Below are positions 12,015-17,221 of a DNA stretch of 43,627 nucleotides, one piece after another. Position numbers and translations under genes: made by a program. The first letter of the stretch is position 1. Each line of letters opens with the position of its first letter. The notes beneath the pieces were generated by a model. It saw only the letters and a program-made list of their open reading frames with translations. It was not told the origin of the DNA and did no database searches. Source of the stretch: a virus; IMG/VR virus record IMGVR_UViG_3300019871_000004, positions 1-43,627 of that record; one strand, written 5' to 3'.

Positions 12015-12248
12015 GGCGGTCCGCGCCACGTCGACGTGGAAAGTCTCCGGCATCAGCGCCACGTACTCGGGGAAGCCGACGAACTCCAGCGCGATCATGC
12101 GCGCGCCCTCAGACATCAGCGGCGTGACCTCGCTGACCTTCAGCGGCCCGATGCGCGGCGTGTGGACCACGTCCCCGGCGCCGATCTCGTTCGCAAGGGT
12201 TCCACCTTCGGCAAGGGGACGTTGGCGGATGATGATGAATTGGCTCAT
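12012..12248 (-). CDS. Small protein, unknown
   Basis: 78 residues from ATG at 12248, with a CTGGAGG ribosome site. A beta-rich body (MSQFIIIRQRPLA, VVHTPRIGPLKVSEVTPL, ALEFVGFPEYV) resembles small barrel folds. It is the first gene of the minus-strand cluster; a variant CAGTCCACTA box lies at 12279-12290. The function is not recognised. Confidence 0.6.
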   Translation of the reverse strand: MSQFIIIRQRPLAEGGTLANEIGAGDVVHTPRIGPLKVSEVTPLMSEGARMIALEFVGFPEYVALMPETFHVDVARTA

Positions 12249-12311
12249 CTCGAAACCTCCAGTTTCGTAATGGGTGCGTAGTGGACTGCCACGGCAATGT
12301 AATGACAATCC

Positions 12312-12548
12312 ATGAAGGTGTCAACCCCCGTAGACACATCGGACCCGATCTTGTACCTGCTCCCACCCGGTCAGACCATGGCAGACGTGCTCAAGAGAGA
12401 TGCCGAACTCCTGCAAAGCGAGGGAATCGACATCGGCCTCACTCCACCATCGCCGCCGCAACCGGAAGCATCCCCGGTACCCATGCCAACCAGAGAAGGA
12501 CAGAGCCAAGGGTTGGATGTACGGAGTAGAGCGAAGCGCAGTTCGTAA
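12312..12548 (+). CDS. Small proline-rich protein, unknown
   Basis: 78 residues. An ordered N-terminal half (SDPILYLLPPGQTMADVLKR) is followed by a low-complexity Pro/Ser/Arg C-terminal half. The ATG has no ribosome site and lies six bases after TAATGA, so the transcript could be leaderless. The TGTAATGACA element before it (12299-12308) recurs at 13576-13585. It is coded divergently from the minus-strand cluster and may be a regulator. It could be spurious. Confidence 0.4.
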   Translation: MKVSTPVDTSDPILYLLPPGQTMADVLKRDAELLQSEGIDIGLTPPSPPQPEASPVPMPTREGQSQGLDVRSRAKRSS

Positions 12549-12720
12549 TCCGGAATGGAAGCCGAAGTGAACGCGCCACGTCCGTCGCTTTGTCGGCAAA
12601 CGCGCCTGATGTATACAGCCACGCACAGCGCCTCGACCAGCTAGTCGGGCTGTTCTCACATCTCGCGCTACTTGGCTCTGCGACTGGCCAAGCGTTGACA
12701 GGTGGGGTGGTGATGAGCAC

Positions 12721-12742
12721 GGATCGGGAACCGATCGGGAAC
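12721..12742 (-). repeat. Iteron pair, reverse orientation
   Basis: GGATCGGGAAC (12721-12731) followed directly by CGATCGGGAAC (12732-12742). The first is the exact reverse complement of GTTCCCGATCC from 4968-4978, and the 11-bp spacing is the same. This third locus shows the iteron is used outside the integrase region. Confidence 0.7.
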
Positions 12743-12804
12743 ACGAACTCGATATCGGCGCTCGACCAGGGGCGGGGGGGAGATGCAGCCCGTGCGGCCC
12801 GTGG

Positions 12805-12819
12805 ATATATATATATATA
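12805..12819. repeat. AT dinucleotide microsatellite
   Basis: Seven AT units plus A, flanked by GTGG and CGTG. It is the only such tract in the window, in DNA that is otherwise GC-rich. It melts easily and would suit an unwinding element. Confidence 0.8.
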
Positions 12820-12856
12820 CGTGCATCCCATAGATCCCCCGGATCAAATGGACCCT

Positions 12857-12891
12857 GTACTGTCAATACGTCAATACGGTACTGTCAATAC
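12857..12891. promoter_or_regulatory. GTACTGTCAATAC direct repeats
   Basis: GTACTGTCAATAC at 12857-12869 and 12879-12891, 22 bp apart (two helical turns), with a third GTCAATAC at 12870-12877. The last copy touches the ATG at 12892. Ribbon-helix-helix regulators usually bind tandem short repeats over their own promoters, so the 12892 protein may bind here and repress itself. Confidence 0.6.
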
Positions 12892-13134
12892 ATGGCACGA
12901 GAGAGAGCGATCCAGATCCGGGTCTCGCACGATGAGTACGAGGCGATCAAGGCCGCCGCGGGTGATCAGCCCATCGGCGCCTTCCTGAGGGACCTGGGGT
13001 TGGCAGAGCGACCGGGCAAGGTGACCCCGGTGGACGAGAAGCGCTTCAAGCAACTCGTCGACCAGCTCCAGGCCAGGATGCCTTTGGAAGAGGCCGAAGA
13101 CGAGGCCCGCAAGAGACTTCAAGCACCTGCTTGA
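12892..13134 (+). CDS. Ribbon-helix-helix-like regulator
   Basis: 80 residues. The pattern IQIRVSHDEYEAIKAAAGDQ, then PIGAFLRDLGL matches the strand-helix-helix DNA-binding fold of mobilisation and regulator proteins. The C-terminal half is a charged helix. The gene at 15811-16194 shares the IQIRV and GAFLRDL patterns, so the two are paralogues. There is no ribosome site; the ATG abuts the repeats, consistent with a leaderless transcript. Confidence 0.7.
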   Translation: MARERAIQIRVSHDEYEAIKAAAGDQPIGAFLRDLGLAERPGKVTPVDEKRFKQLVDQLQARMPLEEAEDEARKRLQAPA

Positions 13135-13158
13135 CACTTGCTTCCCGTTTGCTTTGAT
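13131..13158 (+). promoter_or_regulatory. Promoter with perfect -35, leaderless start
   Basis: TTGACA at 13131-13136, a 16-bp spacer, then TTTGAT at 13153-13158. The ATG at 13165 lies six bases further on, where transcription would begin, so the message would be leaderless, as is common in actinobacteria. Confidence 0.5.
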
Positions 13159-13164
13159 TCCGGG

Positions 13165-13407
13165 ATGGCGAAACGGAAGATCACCCCGGAGATGCTGGAG
13201 CAGGTTGCCGAGCGCTACAAGGAGACCGGCGAGTCCCCGGTGGTCAGGATCACCAAGGAAGACGACGATCCGCTCGGGATCCTCCGGGCCTCGATCGGCG
13301 GCACCGACGAGGTCGGGCACTATCTGCTCTACCGGGGCGACCCCCTGAAGGTCGAGGAAATGCTCCAGAAGGTCCTGGGGGCGTTCGAAGCGATGAACGA
13401 TGCCTGA
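13165..13407 (+). CDS. Small protein, unknown
   Basis: 80 residues starting MAKRKITPEMLEQVAERYKE, followed by a beta-rich middle and a C-terminal helix (KVEEMLQKVLGAFEAMNDA). ATG at 13165 was preferred to the in-frame codon at 13138 because the promoter overlaps the latter. The C-terminal -DA stop overlaps the next start in an ATGCCTGA junction. Confidence 0.6.
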   Translation: MAKRKITPEMLEQVAERYKETGESPVVRITKEDDDPLGILRASIGGTDEVGHYLLYRGDPLKVEEMLQKVLGAFEAMNDA

Positions 13408-13573
13408 GCCACGGATGACCGTCAGGCGTCTTCGGGAGGCACTCCAGGACCTGGAGACGCTGGGATGGGGGAACGCCACGGTCCAGGGCTACGAGGGCGA
13501 GCAGGCAGGCATCAACGTCTTCTACGACATCGACGAGCCCGATGGCGTGATCTTCATCCGCACCGGCCCCTGA
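13400..13573 (+). CDS. Small protein, unknown
   Basis: 57 residues: MPEPRMTVRRLREALQDLE, then a beta-rich C terminus (INVFYDIDEPDGVIFIR). It starts in the ATGCCTGA overlap with the previous gene. It is probably an early accessory protein. After its stop, 38 bp without a gene contain a second TGTAATGACA element at 13576-13585 and the palindrome CGCTAGCG. Confidence 0.55.
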   Translation: MPEPRMTVRRLREALQDLETLGWGNATVQGYEGEQAGINVFYDIDEPDGVIFIRTGP

Positions 13574-13611
13574 CTTGTAATGACACGGTTTAAGCGCTAG
13601 CGTTTTCTCCC

Positions 13612-13785
13612 ATGGAGAGACCGAGCCGCGAAGAAGAGCTTCTGGACGCCCTGGTCGGGATCGAGCGGCAGAGCAGGTCCCGCTGGAAGCGGATCCCCAA
13701 CGTCTGGCTGAGGGCGGTGAACCGGGAAGCCAAGCAGGCCCTGGAGTACAACGAGTGGTCGAAGAAGAAGTGGCCCGATGCCTGA
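13612..13785 (+). CDS. Small basic protein, unknown
   Basis: 57 residues, basic and Trp-rich for its size (W at three places in WLRAVNREAKQ, NEWSKKKWPDA and RWKRIPN). It may contact nucleic acid. ATG at 13612 has TTTTCTCCC just upstream rather than a ribosome site, and it ends in an ATGCCTGA junction. Confidence 0.5.
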   Translation: MERPSREEELLDALVGIERQSRSRWKRIPNVWLRAVNREAKQALEYNEWSKKKWPDA

Positions 13786-13939
13786 GAAGTGGATCCACAC
13801 CGAGCTGGAGGGGCTGACCCGCGAGCAGCTCGAACAGCAACTTGAGCTCGCCATCCGCGGGCAGCAGCGGACCCTGAAGGCGAACAAGGTCCTCTACGCC
13901 CAGCGGATCAAAGAGCTGCGGAGACGTCTCGATGCCTGA
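13778..13939 (+). CDS. Small coiled-coil protein
   Basis: 53 residues, helical: MPEKWIHTELEGLTREQLEQ, then basic KELRRRLDA. Both ends lie in ATGCCTGA junctions, so its stop and the next start share eight bases. Function not recognised. Confidence 0.55.
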   Translation: MPEKWIHTELEGLTREQLEQQLELAIRGQQRTLKANKVLYAQRIKELRRRLDA

Positions 13940-14132
13940 GCCCTGGGGCCACCTGGTCACCATCTCCCTCTTCATCGAGGGGCACGTCGACCGGGCCACG
14001 GCGAAGAGGATCGAACAAGGCGCGGTCGAGGCGGCGATCCTGCACAAGGTCTGGGCCAGGTCCGCGGCCATCGCCCCGATCGACGACGAACCACAGCCCG
14101 GCAGGCCGGGGATCGTGGGTCCCGATGGCTGA
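13932..14132 (+). CDS. Small protein, unknown
   Basis: 66 residues: MPEPWGHLVTISLFIEGHVD, a helix with ATAKRIEQGAVEAAILHKV, and a Pro/Gly-rich tail. It starts in an ATGCCTGA junction and ends in an ATGGCTGA junction. Confidence 0.5.
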   Translation: MPEPWGHLVTISLFIEGHVDRATAKRIEQGAVEAAILHKVWARSAAIAPIDDEPQPGRPGIVGPDG

Positions 14133-14289
14133 CCAGACCGAGCTGATCTACGCGCTGGAAAAGCGACTCGCCGCGCGCCAACAGCAGGTGGAGATCTACA
14201 AGGCCGCCCTGGAGCAGATCGCAAAAGGCCCACGATCGAGATCGGCCAGGATCGCCCGCGAGGCACTGAAACTCGGTGCGGGACGCTGA
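14125..14289 (+). CDS. Small basic coiled-coil protein
   Basis: 54 residues, a long helix with Gln/Glu/Lys (YALEKRLAARQQQVEIYKAA) and a basic C terminus (GPRSRSARIAREALKLG). It starts at an ATGGCTGA junction and overlaps the next start by one base (TGATG). Confidence 0.5.
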   Translation: MADQTELIYALEKRLAARQQQVEIYKAALEQIAKGPRSRSARIAREALKLGAGR

Positions 14290-14567
14290 TGGACGCCGAG
14301 GAAACAGGCCGCCTCATCCTCGAAGCCCAGGAGCGCCACGACGCCCAGGGCCTGCTCGACGAGACCGGGATGGACCTTGAGACCTTCAAGGCCATCGCCG
14401 CGGTCCTCGCGGACGTCGGGCGCTCCCCCGGGGCGAAGTTCATGGCCGCCTTCGAGATCGGCTACCGCGCCCGGCAGATCGTCGAGGAGCGGGAGAAGGG
14501 GAAGCTGATCCCCTTCGACGAGGTCGCCGACTTCCGTGAGAAATGGAAAGCGGAACGGGATGCCTAA
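14289..14567 (+). CDS. Acidic helical protein, unknown
   Basis: 92 residues, helical and charged, starting MDAEETGRLILEAQERHDAQ. No motif is recognised. Its end, -RDA, overlaps the next start in a variant of the junction (ATGCCTAA). Confidence 0.55.
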   Translation: MDAEETGRLILEAQERHDAQGLLDETGMDLETFKAIAAVLADVGRSPGAKFMAAFEIGYRARQIVEEREKGKLIPFDEVADFREKWKAERDA

Positions 14568-14943
14568 GTTCAAAAAGCCGCCCGGGCCGCCGGTCGTCTA
14601 CGCGGTCGTCCGCAACGGCCAGGTGCTCTTCTGGGCGCCTGAGGCCACGACGTCCCTCCCGAAGCGCTACGAGGTCGTCCCCTACGTCCCGGAGTGGAAG
14701 AAGGCCGCCGCCGAGGCCGAGTATCGGTCGTTGCTCGAAGCAGGCGAACGGGAGACGAAAGCCTTCGAAGACGCCCTGGTCGCGGTGAAACTCCTCGCCG
14801 ACTACGTCGAATCAGCCGCCCGGGGCGTTGAGAATCCCGGCATCCGCAAGGCCGTGGAGGGCGCCCTGGCGAAGGCGAAGGAGCTTGCCCCCGGAGCCTG
14901 GATCATCAAGCGGGAAGAGATCCGCGAGGCCGAGGATGGCTGA
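14560..14943 (+). CDS. Phage protein, unknown
   Basis: 127 residues. The first part is beta-rich and Pro/Lys-rich (KKPPGPPVVYAVVRNGQVLF), then an aromatic, basic segment and a long helix (FEDALVAVKLLADYVESAA). ATG at 14560 lies in the ATGCCTAA junction, and its end -EDG overlaps the next start as ATGGCTGA. Confidence 0.6.
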   Translation: MPKFKKPPGPPVVYAVVRNGQVLFWAPEATTSLPKRYEVVPYVPEWKKAAAEAEYRSLLEAGERETKAFEDALVAVKLLADYVESAARGVENPGIRKAVEGALAKAKELAPGAWIIKREEIREAEDG

Positions 14944-15376
14944 CATCGTCGGAAGCCCGACCGCGAAGGATCTCTGCCGTCTCTACGCCGAGAACTTCGG
15001 GAAGCTGAATGGGCACCCGATGACCGAGACCTGGATCCTCGACTACGGCAGGGAGTTCGAATTTCGCCCGCGTCCCGCGGCTGTGGAGGAAGGGCCTCCG
15101 AAGAACTGCTTCCAGAACGCGATGCGCCTCGCCGATGAGTTCAACTACGTCGAGGGCTTCGTCACCCTGCCGACGATCCCGTTGCTGATCCACCATGCCT
15201 GGAACGTCGATGACGACGGCTACGTCGTCGACGCCACCCTGAACGACCCCCAGAACTCCTATTTCGGCGTGGAGATCCCCGACGTCTCCTCGGTCGAAGA
15301 GATCGTCGGCTCGACCTACAGCTACAGCATCCTGCACAAGCTGCCGGGCCGGGAACTGGTCGAGTCCCTTGACTGA
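14936..15376 (+). CDS. Papain/transglutaminase-like fold protein
   Basis: 146 residues. PKNCFQNAMRLADEFN, then YVEGFV and LIHHAWNVDDDGYVVDATL give a Cys, His and Asp in the order and spacing of papain-like or transglutaminase-like enzymes; HAWN..DG.VVDAT is a recurrent phrase in phage proteins of this type. It may act as a cysteine peptidase, deamidase or amidase on a host protein. This is motif-based inference. It starts in an ATGGCTGA junction and ends in a TTGACTGA overlap with the next gene. Confidence 0.6.
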   Translation: MADIVGSPTAKDLCRLYAENFGKLNGHPMTETWILDYGREFEFRPRPAAVEEGPPKNCFQNAMRLADEFNYVEGFVTLPTIPLLIHHAWNVDDDGYVVDATLNDPQNSYFGVEIPDVSSVEEIVGSTYSYSILHKLPGRELVESLD

Positions 15377-15620
15377 CCTGATCACCGCGAACGATCTGCA
15401 CGAGGCCGCCGACAGCGACCTGATGATGAAGGGCGGCAGCGCGAAGGAGGCGACGGAGCGACTTGGCCTTGAGGTCAACGCCGTCGGCGACTTCCTCAAA
15501 TCCTCGAACTTCCACTACCCGGAGCCCGGCCCGACGTCGATCCCCGACAACCTCGACCAGTGGTCGGCGGCCTACGGGATCTGCCTCGGCATCGCCGTGA
15601 TGAAGCTGAGGGAACGATGA
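15369..15620 (+). CDS. Small protein, unknown
   Basis: 83 residues from TTG at 15369 (MTDLITANDLHEAADSDLM). A helical N-terminal half and a C-terminal half with WSAAYGICLGIAVMKL. It overlaps the previous gene by eight bases and the XRE gene by four. Function not recognised. Confidence 0.55.
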   Translation: MTDLITANDLHEAADSDLMMKGGSAKEATERLGLEVNAVGDFLKSSNFHYPEPGPTSIPDNLDQWSAAYGICLGIAVMKLRER

Positions 15621-15814
15621 GCGCCGAAGACGTCGGCGCCGAGATCAAGCGGGTACGCGTCGGGCGCGGGATGAGCCTCCGGGACCTCGGACGAGAAGCC
15701 GACGTCGGCTTCGGCAACCTCTGCGACATCGAGAACGGCAAGAAAAGCCCGAAGGTGTCCACCCTGAGGAAGATCGCCAGGGGTCTCGGCGTCCATCCGG
15801 GGGAGCTCCTGTGA
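15617..15814 (+). CDS. XRE-family helix-turn-helix regulator
   Basis: 65 residues forming one complete XRE domain: IKRVRVGRGMSLRDLGREA, then the turn and recognition helix NLCDIENGKKSPKVSTLRKI, and GLGVHPGELL. It is Cro-sized, with no extra dimerisation domain. It overlaps the ribbon-helix-helix gene by four bases, and the pair precedes the divergent ArsR-like genes, so this block is probably the switch controlling late or lysogenic expression. Confidence 0.85.
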   Translation: MSAEDVGAEIKRVRVGRGMSLRDLGREADVGFGNLCDIENGKKSPKVSTLRKIARGLGVHPGELL

Positions 15815-16194
15815 ACAAGACCACCGTCATCCAGATCCGCGTCACCCCCGAGGAGAAGGCCGCGATCCAGAAGCGGGCCGACAAGAACGGGAAAAAGGTC
15901 GGCGCATTCCTCCGGGACCTCGCACTTCAGGGGGTCAGCCTGGAAACGCTCGGCTCGATCGGCGACCAGAAAGCCCAGGCCGAAGAAGAAGCCGCGGAGA
16001 TCGTCGGCGCCCCGCGGGAACCCGTCACGGTCGGCCGCGAGTTCATCGACCAGATGGCCGCGATCGCCAAGGACCCCGGCGCCCGGCTGCCGACGACCGA
16101 GGAAGTCGACGAGCTCGCCCTGGAGATCCACAACACCGAGGGCGAGCCGATGAGGGCCGCGATGGCGATCGCCCTCCACCGGCTCAGCCGGTAA
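15811..16194 (+). CDS. Ribbon-helix-helix-like regulator with long tail
   Basis: 127 residues from GTG. Residues 5-40 (IQIRVTPEEKAAIQKRADKN, then GAFLRDLAL) match the same strand-helix-helix pattern as the 12892 protein. A 85-residue acidic helical tail follows. It may be an autoregulator or an antirepressor partner of the XRE protein. The gene ends exactly where the convergent ArsR-like gene ends, with no spacer and no terminator. Confidence 0.65.
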   Translation: MNKTTVIQIRVTPEEKAAIQKRADKNGKKVGAFLRDLALQGVSLETLGSIGDQKAQAEEEAAEIVGAPREPVTVGREFIDQMAAIAKDPGARLPTTEEVDELALEIHNTEGEPMRAAMAIALHRLSR

Positions 16195-16446
16195 CTACCT
16201 CATCGCCGCCTTCGCGATCTCGTAGAAGTGCTCGACCGCCCCCCGGCGCGCCTTGGTATCCACCAGGGTGACCAGGCCCGCGTCCGACAGTGCCTTCATG
16301 TGGTAGCTGACGGTCCCCAGGCTCTTCCCGATGTCCCTACTGACCACCACCGGGGAGACCGAGCCGCCTTTCGCAAGTCGTCCCAACAGGTACACCTGCG
16401 TGGGGTGCAGCTTCGCCTTCGCGACCTTCTCCCAATCCAGCTTCAC
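16195..16446 (-). CDS. ArsR-like winged-helix regulator, copy 1
   Basis: 83 residues: HPTQVYLLGRLAKGG, then SPVVVSRDIGKSLGTVSYHM, KALSDAGLVTLVD and a C-terminal helix with VEHFYEIAK, the fold of ArsR/HTH_20 regulators. No metal-binding Cys pair is visible. It is coupled to the paralogue at 16443 and probably forms a heterodimer or acts with it on the late region. Confidence 0.8.
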   Translation of the reverse strand: MKLDWEKVAKAKLHPTQVYLLGRLAKGGSVSPVVVSRDIGKSLGTVSYHMKALSDAGLVTLVDTKARRGAVEHFYEIAKAAMR

Positions 16447-16718
16447 GCCATCCCCGCCCTTCTCGTCAGTTTCGCCTTCTTCGTCAGTTTGTAGAAGTGC
16501 TCGATGGCACCCCTGACCTGACCGGTCCGGGTCAGGGTCACGAAGCCGCCTTCGGCCAGCGCTCTCATGTGGTACCCGACGTGCCCCACGTCGCCTCCTA
16601 CCGCCCTGGCGATCTCCGCAGGCGACAGATCCCCGCCGACCACGGCCATCCTCTCCAGGATCACCACCTTGGTGGGATGCGCGGTCGCCCTCGCGACCGC
16701 CTCCCAGTTCAGCTCCAT
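16443..16718 (-). CDS. ArsR-like winged-helix regulator, copy 2
   Basis: 91 residues from ATG at 16718, with AAGGCGGGGG upstream. NWEAVARATAHPTKVVILER, LSPAEIARAVGGDVGHVGYHM and IEHFYKLTKK follow the same plan as copy 1, with clear residue-by-residue similarity, so the two arose by tandem duplication. It is divergent from the late operon; the 93-bp gap to 16812 is the likely place for late control. A TTGACG at 16748-16753 could be a rightward -35. Confidence 0.8.
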   Translation of the reverse strand: MELNWEAVARATAHPTKVVILERMAVVGGDLSPAEIARAVGGDVGHVGYHMRALAEGGFVTLTRTGQVRGAIEHFYKLTKKAKLTRRAGMA

Positions 16719-16811
16719 TCGTTCAACCCCCGCCTTTCGCAGATGCATTGACGCGCTGCAACATATCGGATCACTCCGGTGTCGTGCAGCGGCGACCGAA
16801 AGGAGCGTGCC

Positions 16812-16982
16812 GTGGCCAATTGGATCGGCGGCGCCATCAAGAAGCCCGGCGCTCTCCACCGCGAGCTGGGAGTACCACAGTCCCAGAAGATCCCGCCGTA
16901 CCTGCTCCGGCAGGCGGCGAAAAGCGGCGGCAAGCTCGGCCAACGTGCCCGGCTCGCCGAGACCTTGTCCAAATTCAAATGA
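16812..16982 (+). CDS. Small conserved phage protein
   Basis: 56 residues from GTG (MANWIGGAIKKPGALHRELG), with AAAGGAG upstream. The W-I-x-G-A-I-K-K-P-G-A-L-H pattern is a recurrent small phage protein, often next to packaging and capsid genes; its function is unknown. It is the first gene of the late operon. Confidence 0.75.
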   Translation: MANWIGGAIKKPGALHRELGVPQSQKIPPYLLRQAAKSGGKLGQRARLAETLSKFK

Positions 16983-16990
16983 GGAGCACC

Positions 16991-17218
16991 ATGCCCACCA
17001 CTCGCACCGGAGGCCCGTCGAAGGCCAACCGCAAAAAGATCATCGGCAGCGCCATCGAACGCCAGCAACGGATGACCAATCCCGGCAACGCCAGCCACGA
17101 AGGGCTCGGCGGCGGCAACTTCCCGAACACGAAAAAAGGCTGGGCCGAAGAAGGCGCAAAGGCCAAAGCACACGACCAGGGCGTCAAGAGGTCCGGCCGC
17201 GGGAAAATCTGGTACTAG
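16991..17218 (+). CDS. Small basic protein, unknown
   Basis: 75 residues, basic (MPTTRTGGPSKANRKKIIGS) and Gly/Asn-rich in the middle. The opening TRT.GPSK.NR is shared with the next, much longer gene, and the underlying DNA (GGCCCGTCGAAGG) is shared too, so one beginning may have been copied from the other. GAGGAG precedes the ATG. Confidence 0.6.
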   Translation: MPTTRTGGPSKANRKKIIGSAIERQQRMTNPGNASHEGLGGGNFPNTKKGWAEEGAKAKAHDQGVKRSGRGKIWY

Positions 17219-17221
17219 CCC

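Larger units (their letters stand above)
12549..12891. other. 343-bp control region without a gene
   Basis: No credible gene. It holds, in order, two 11-bp iterons in reverse orientation (12721-12742), an AT dinucleotide tract (12805-12819) and two GTACTGTCAATAC direct repeats (12857-12891). TTGACA at 12695-12700 could be a -35 box, without a clear -10. The combination of iterons and an AT-rich tract in GC-rich DNA fits an origin or a major control region. Confidence 0.5.

Noticed and set aside
12590-12988. Plus-strand open frame across the 12.6-13.0 kb control region
   Set aside because: It crosses the iterons, the AT tract and the start of the ribbon-helix-helix gene. The translation of the AT tract (IYIYV) shows it is accidental.
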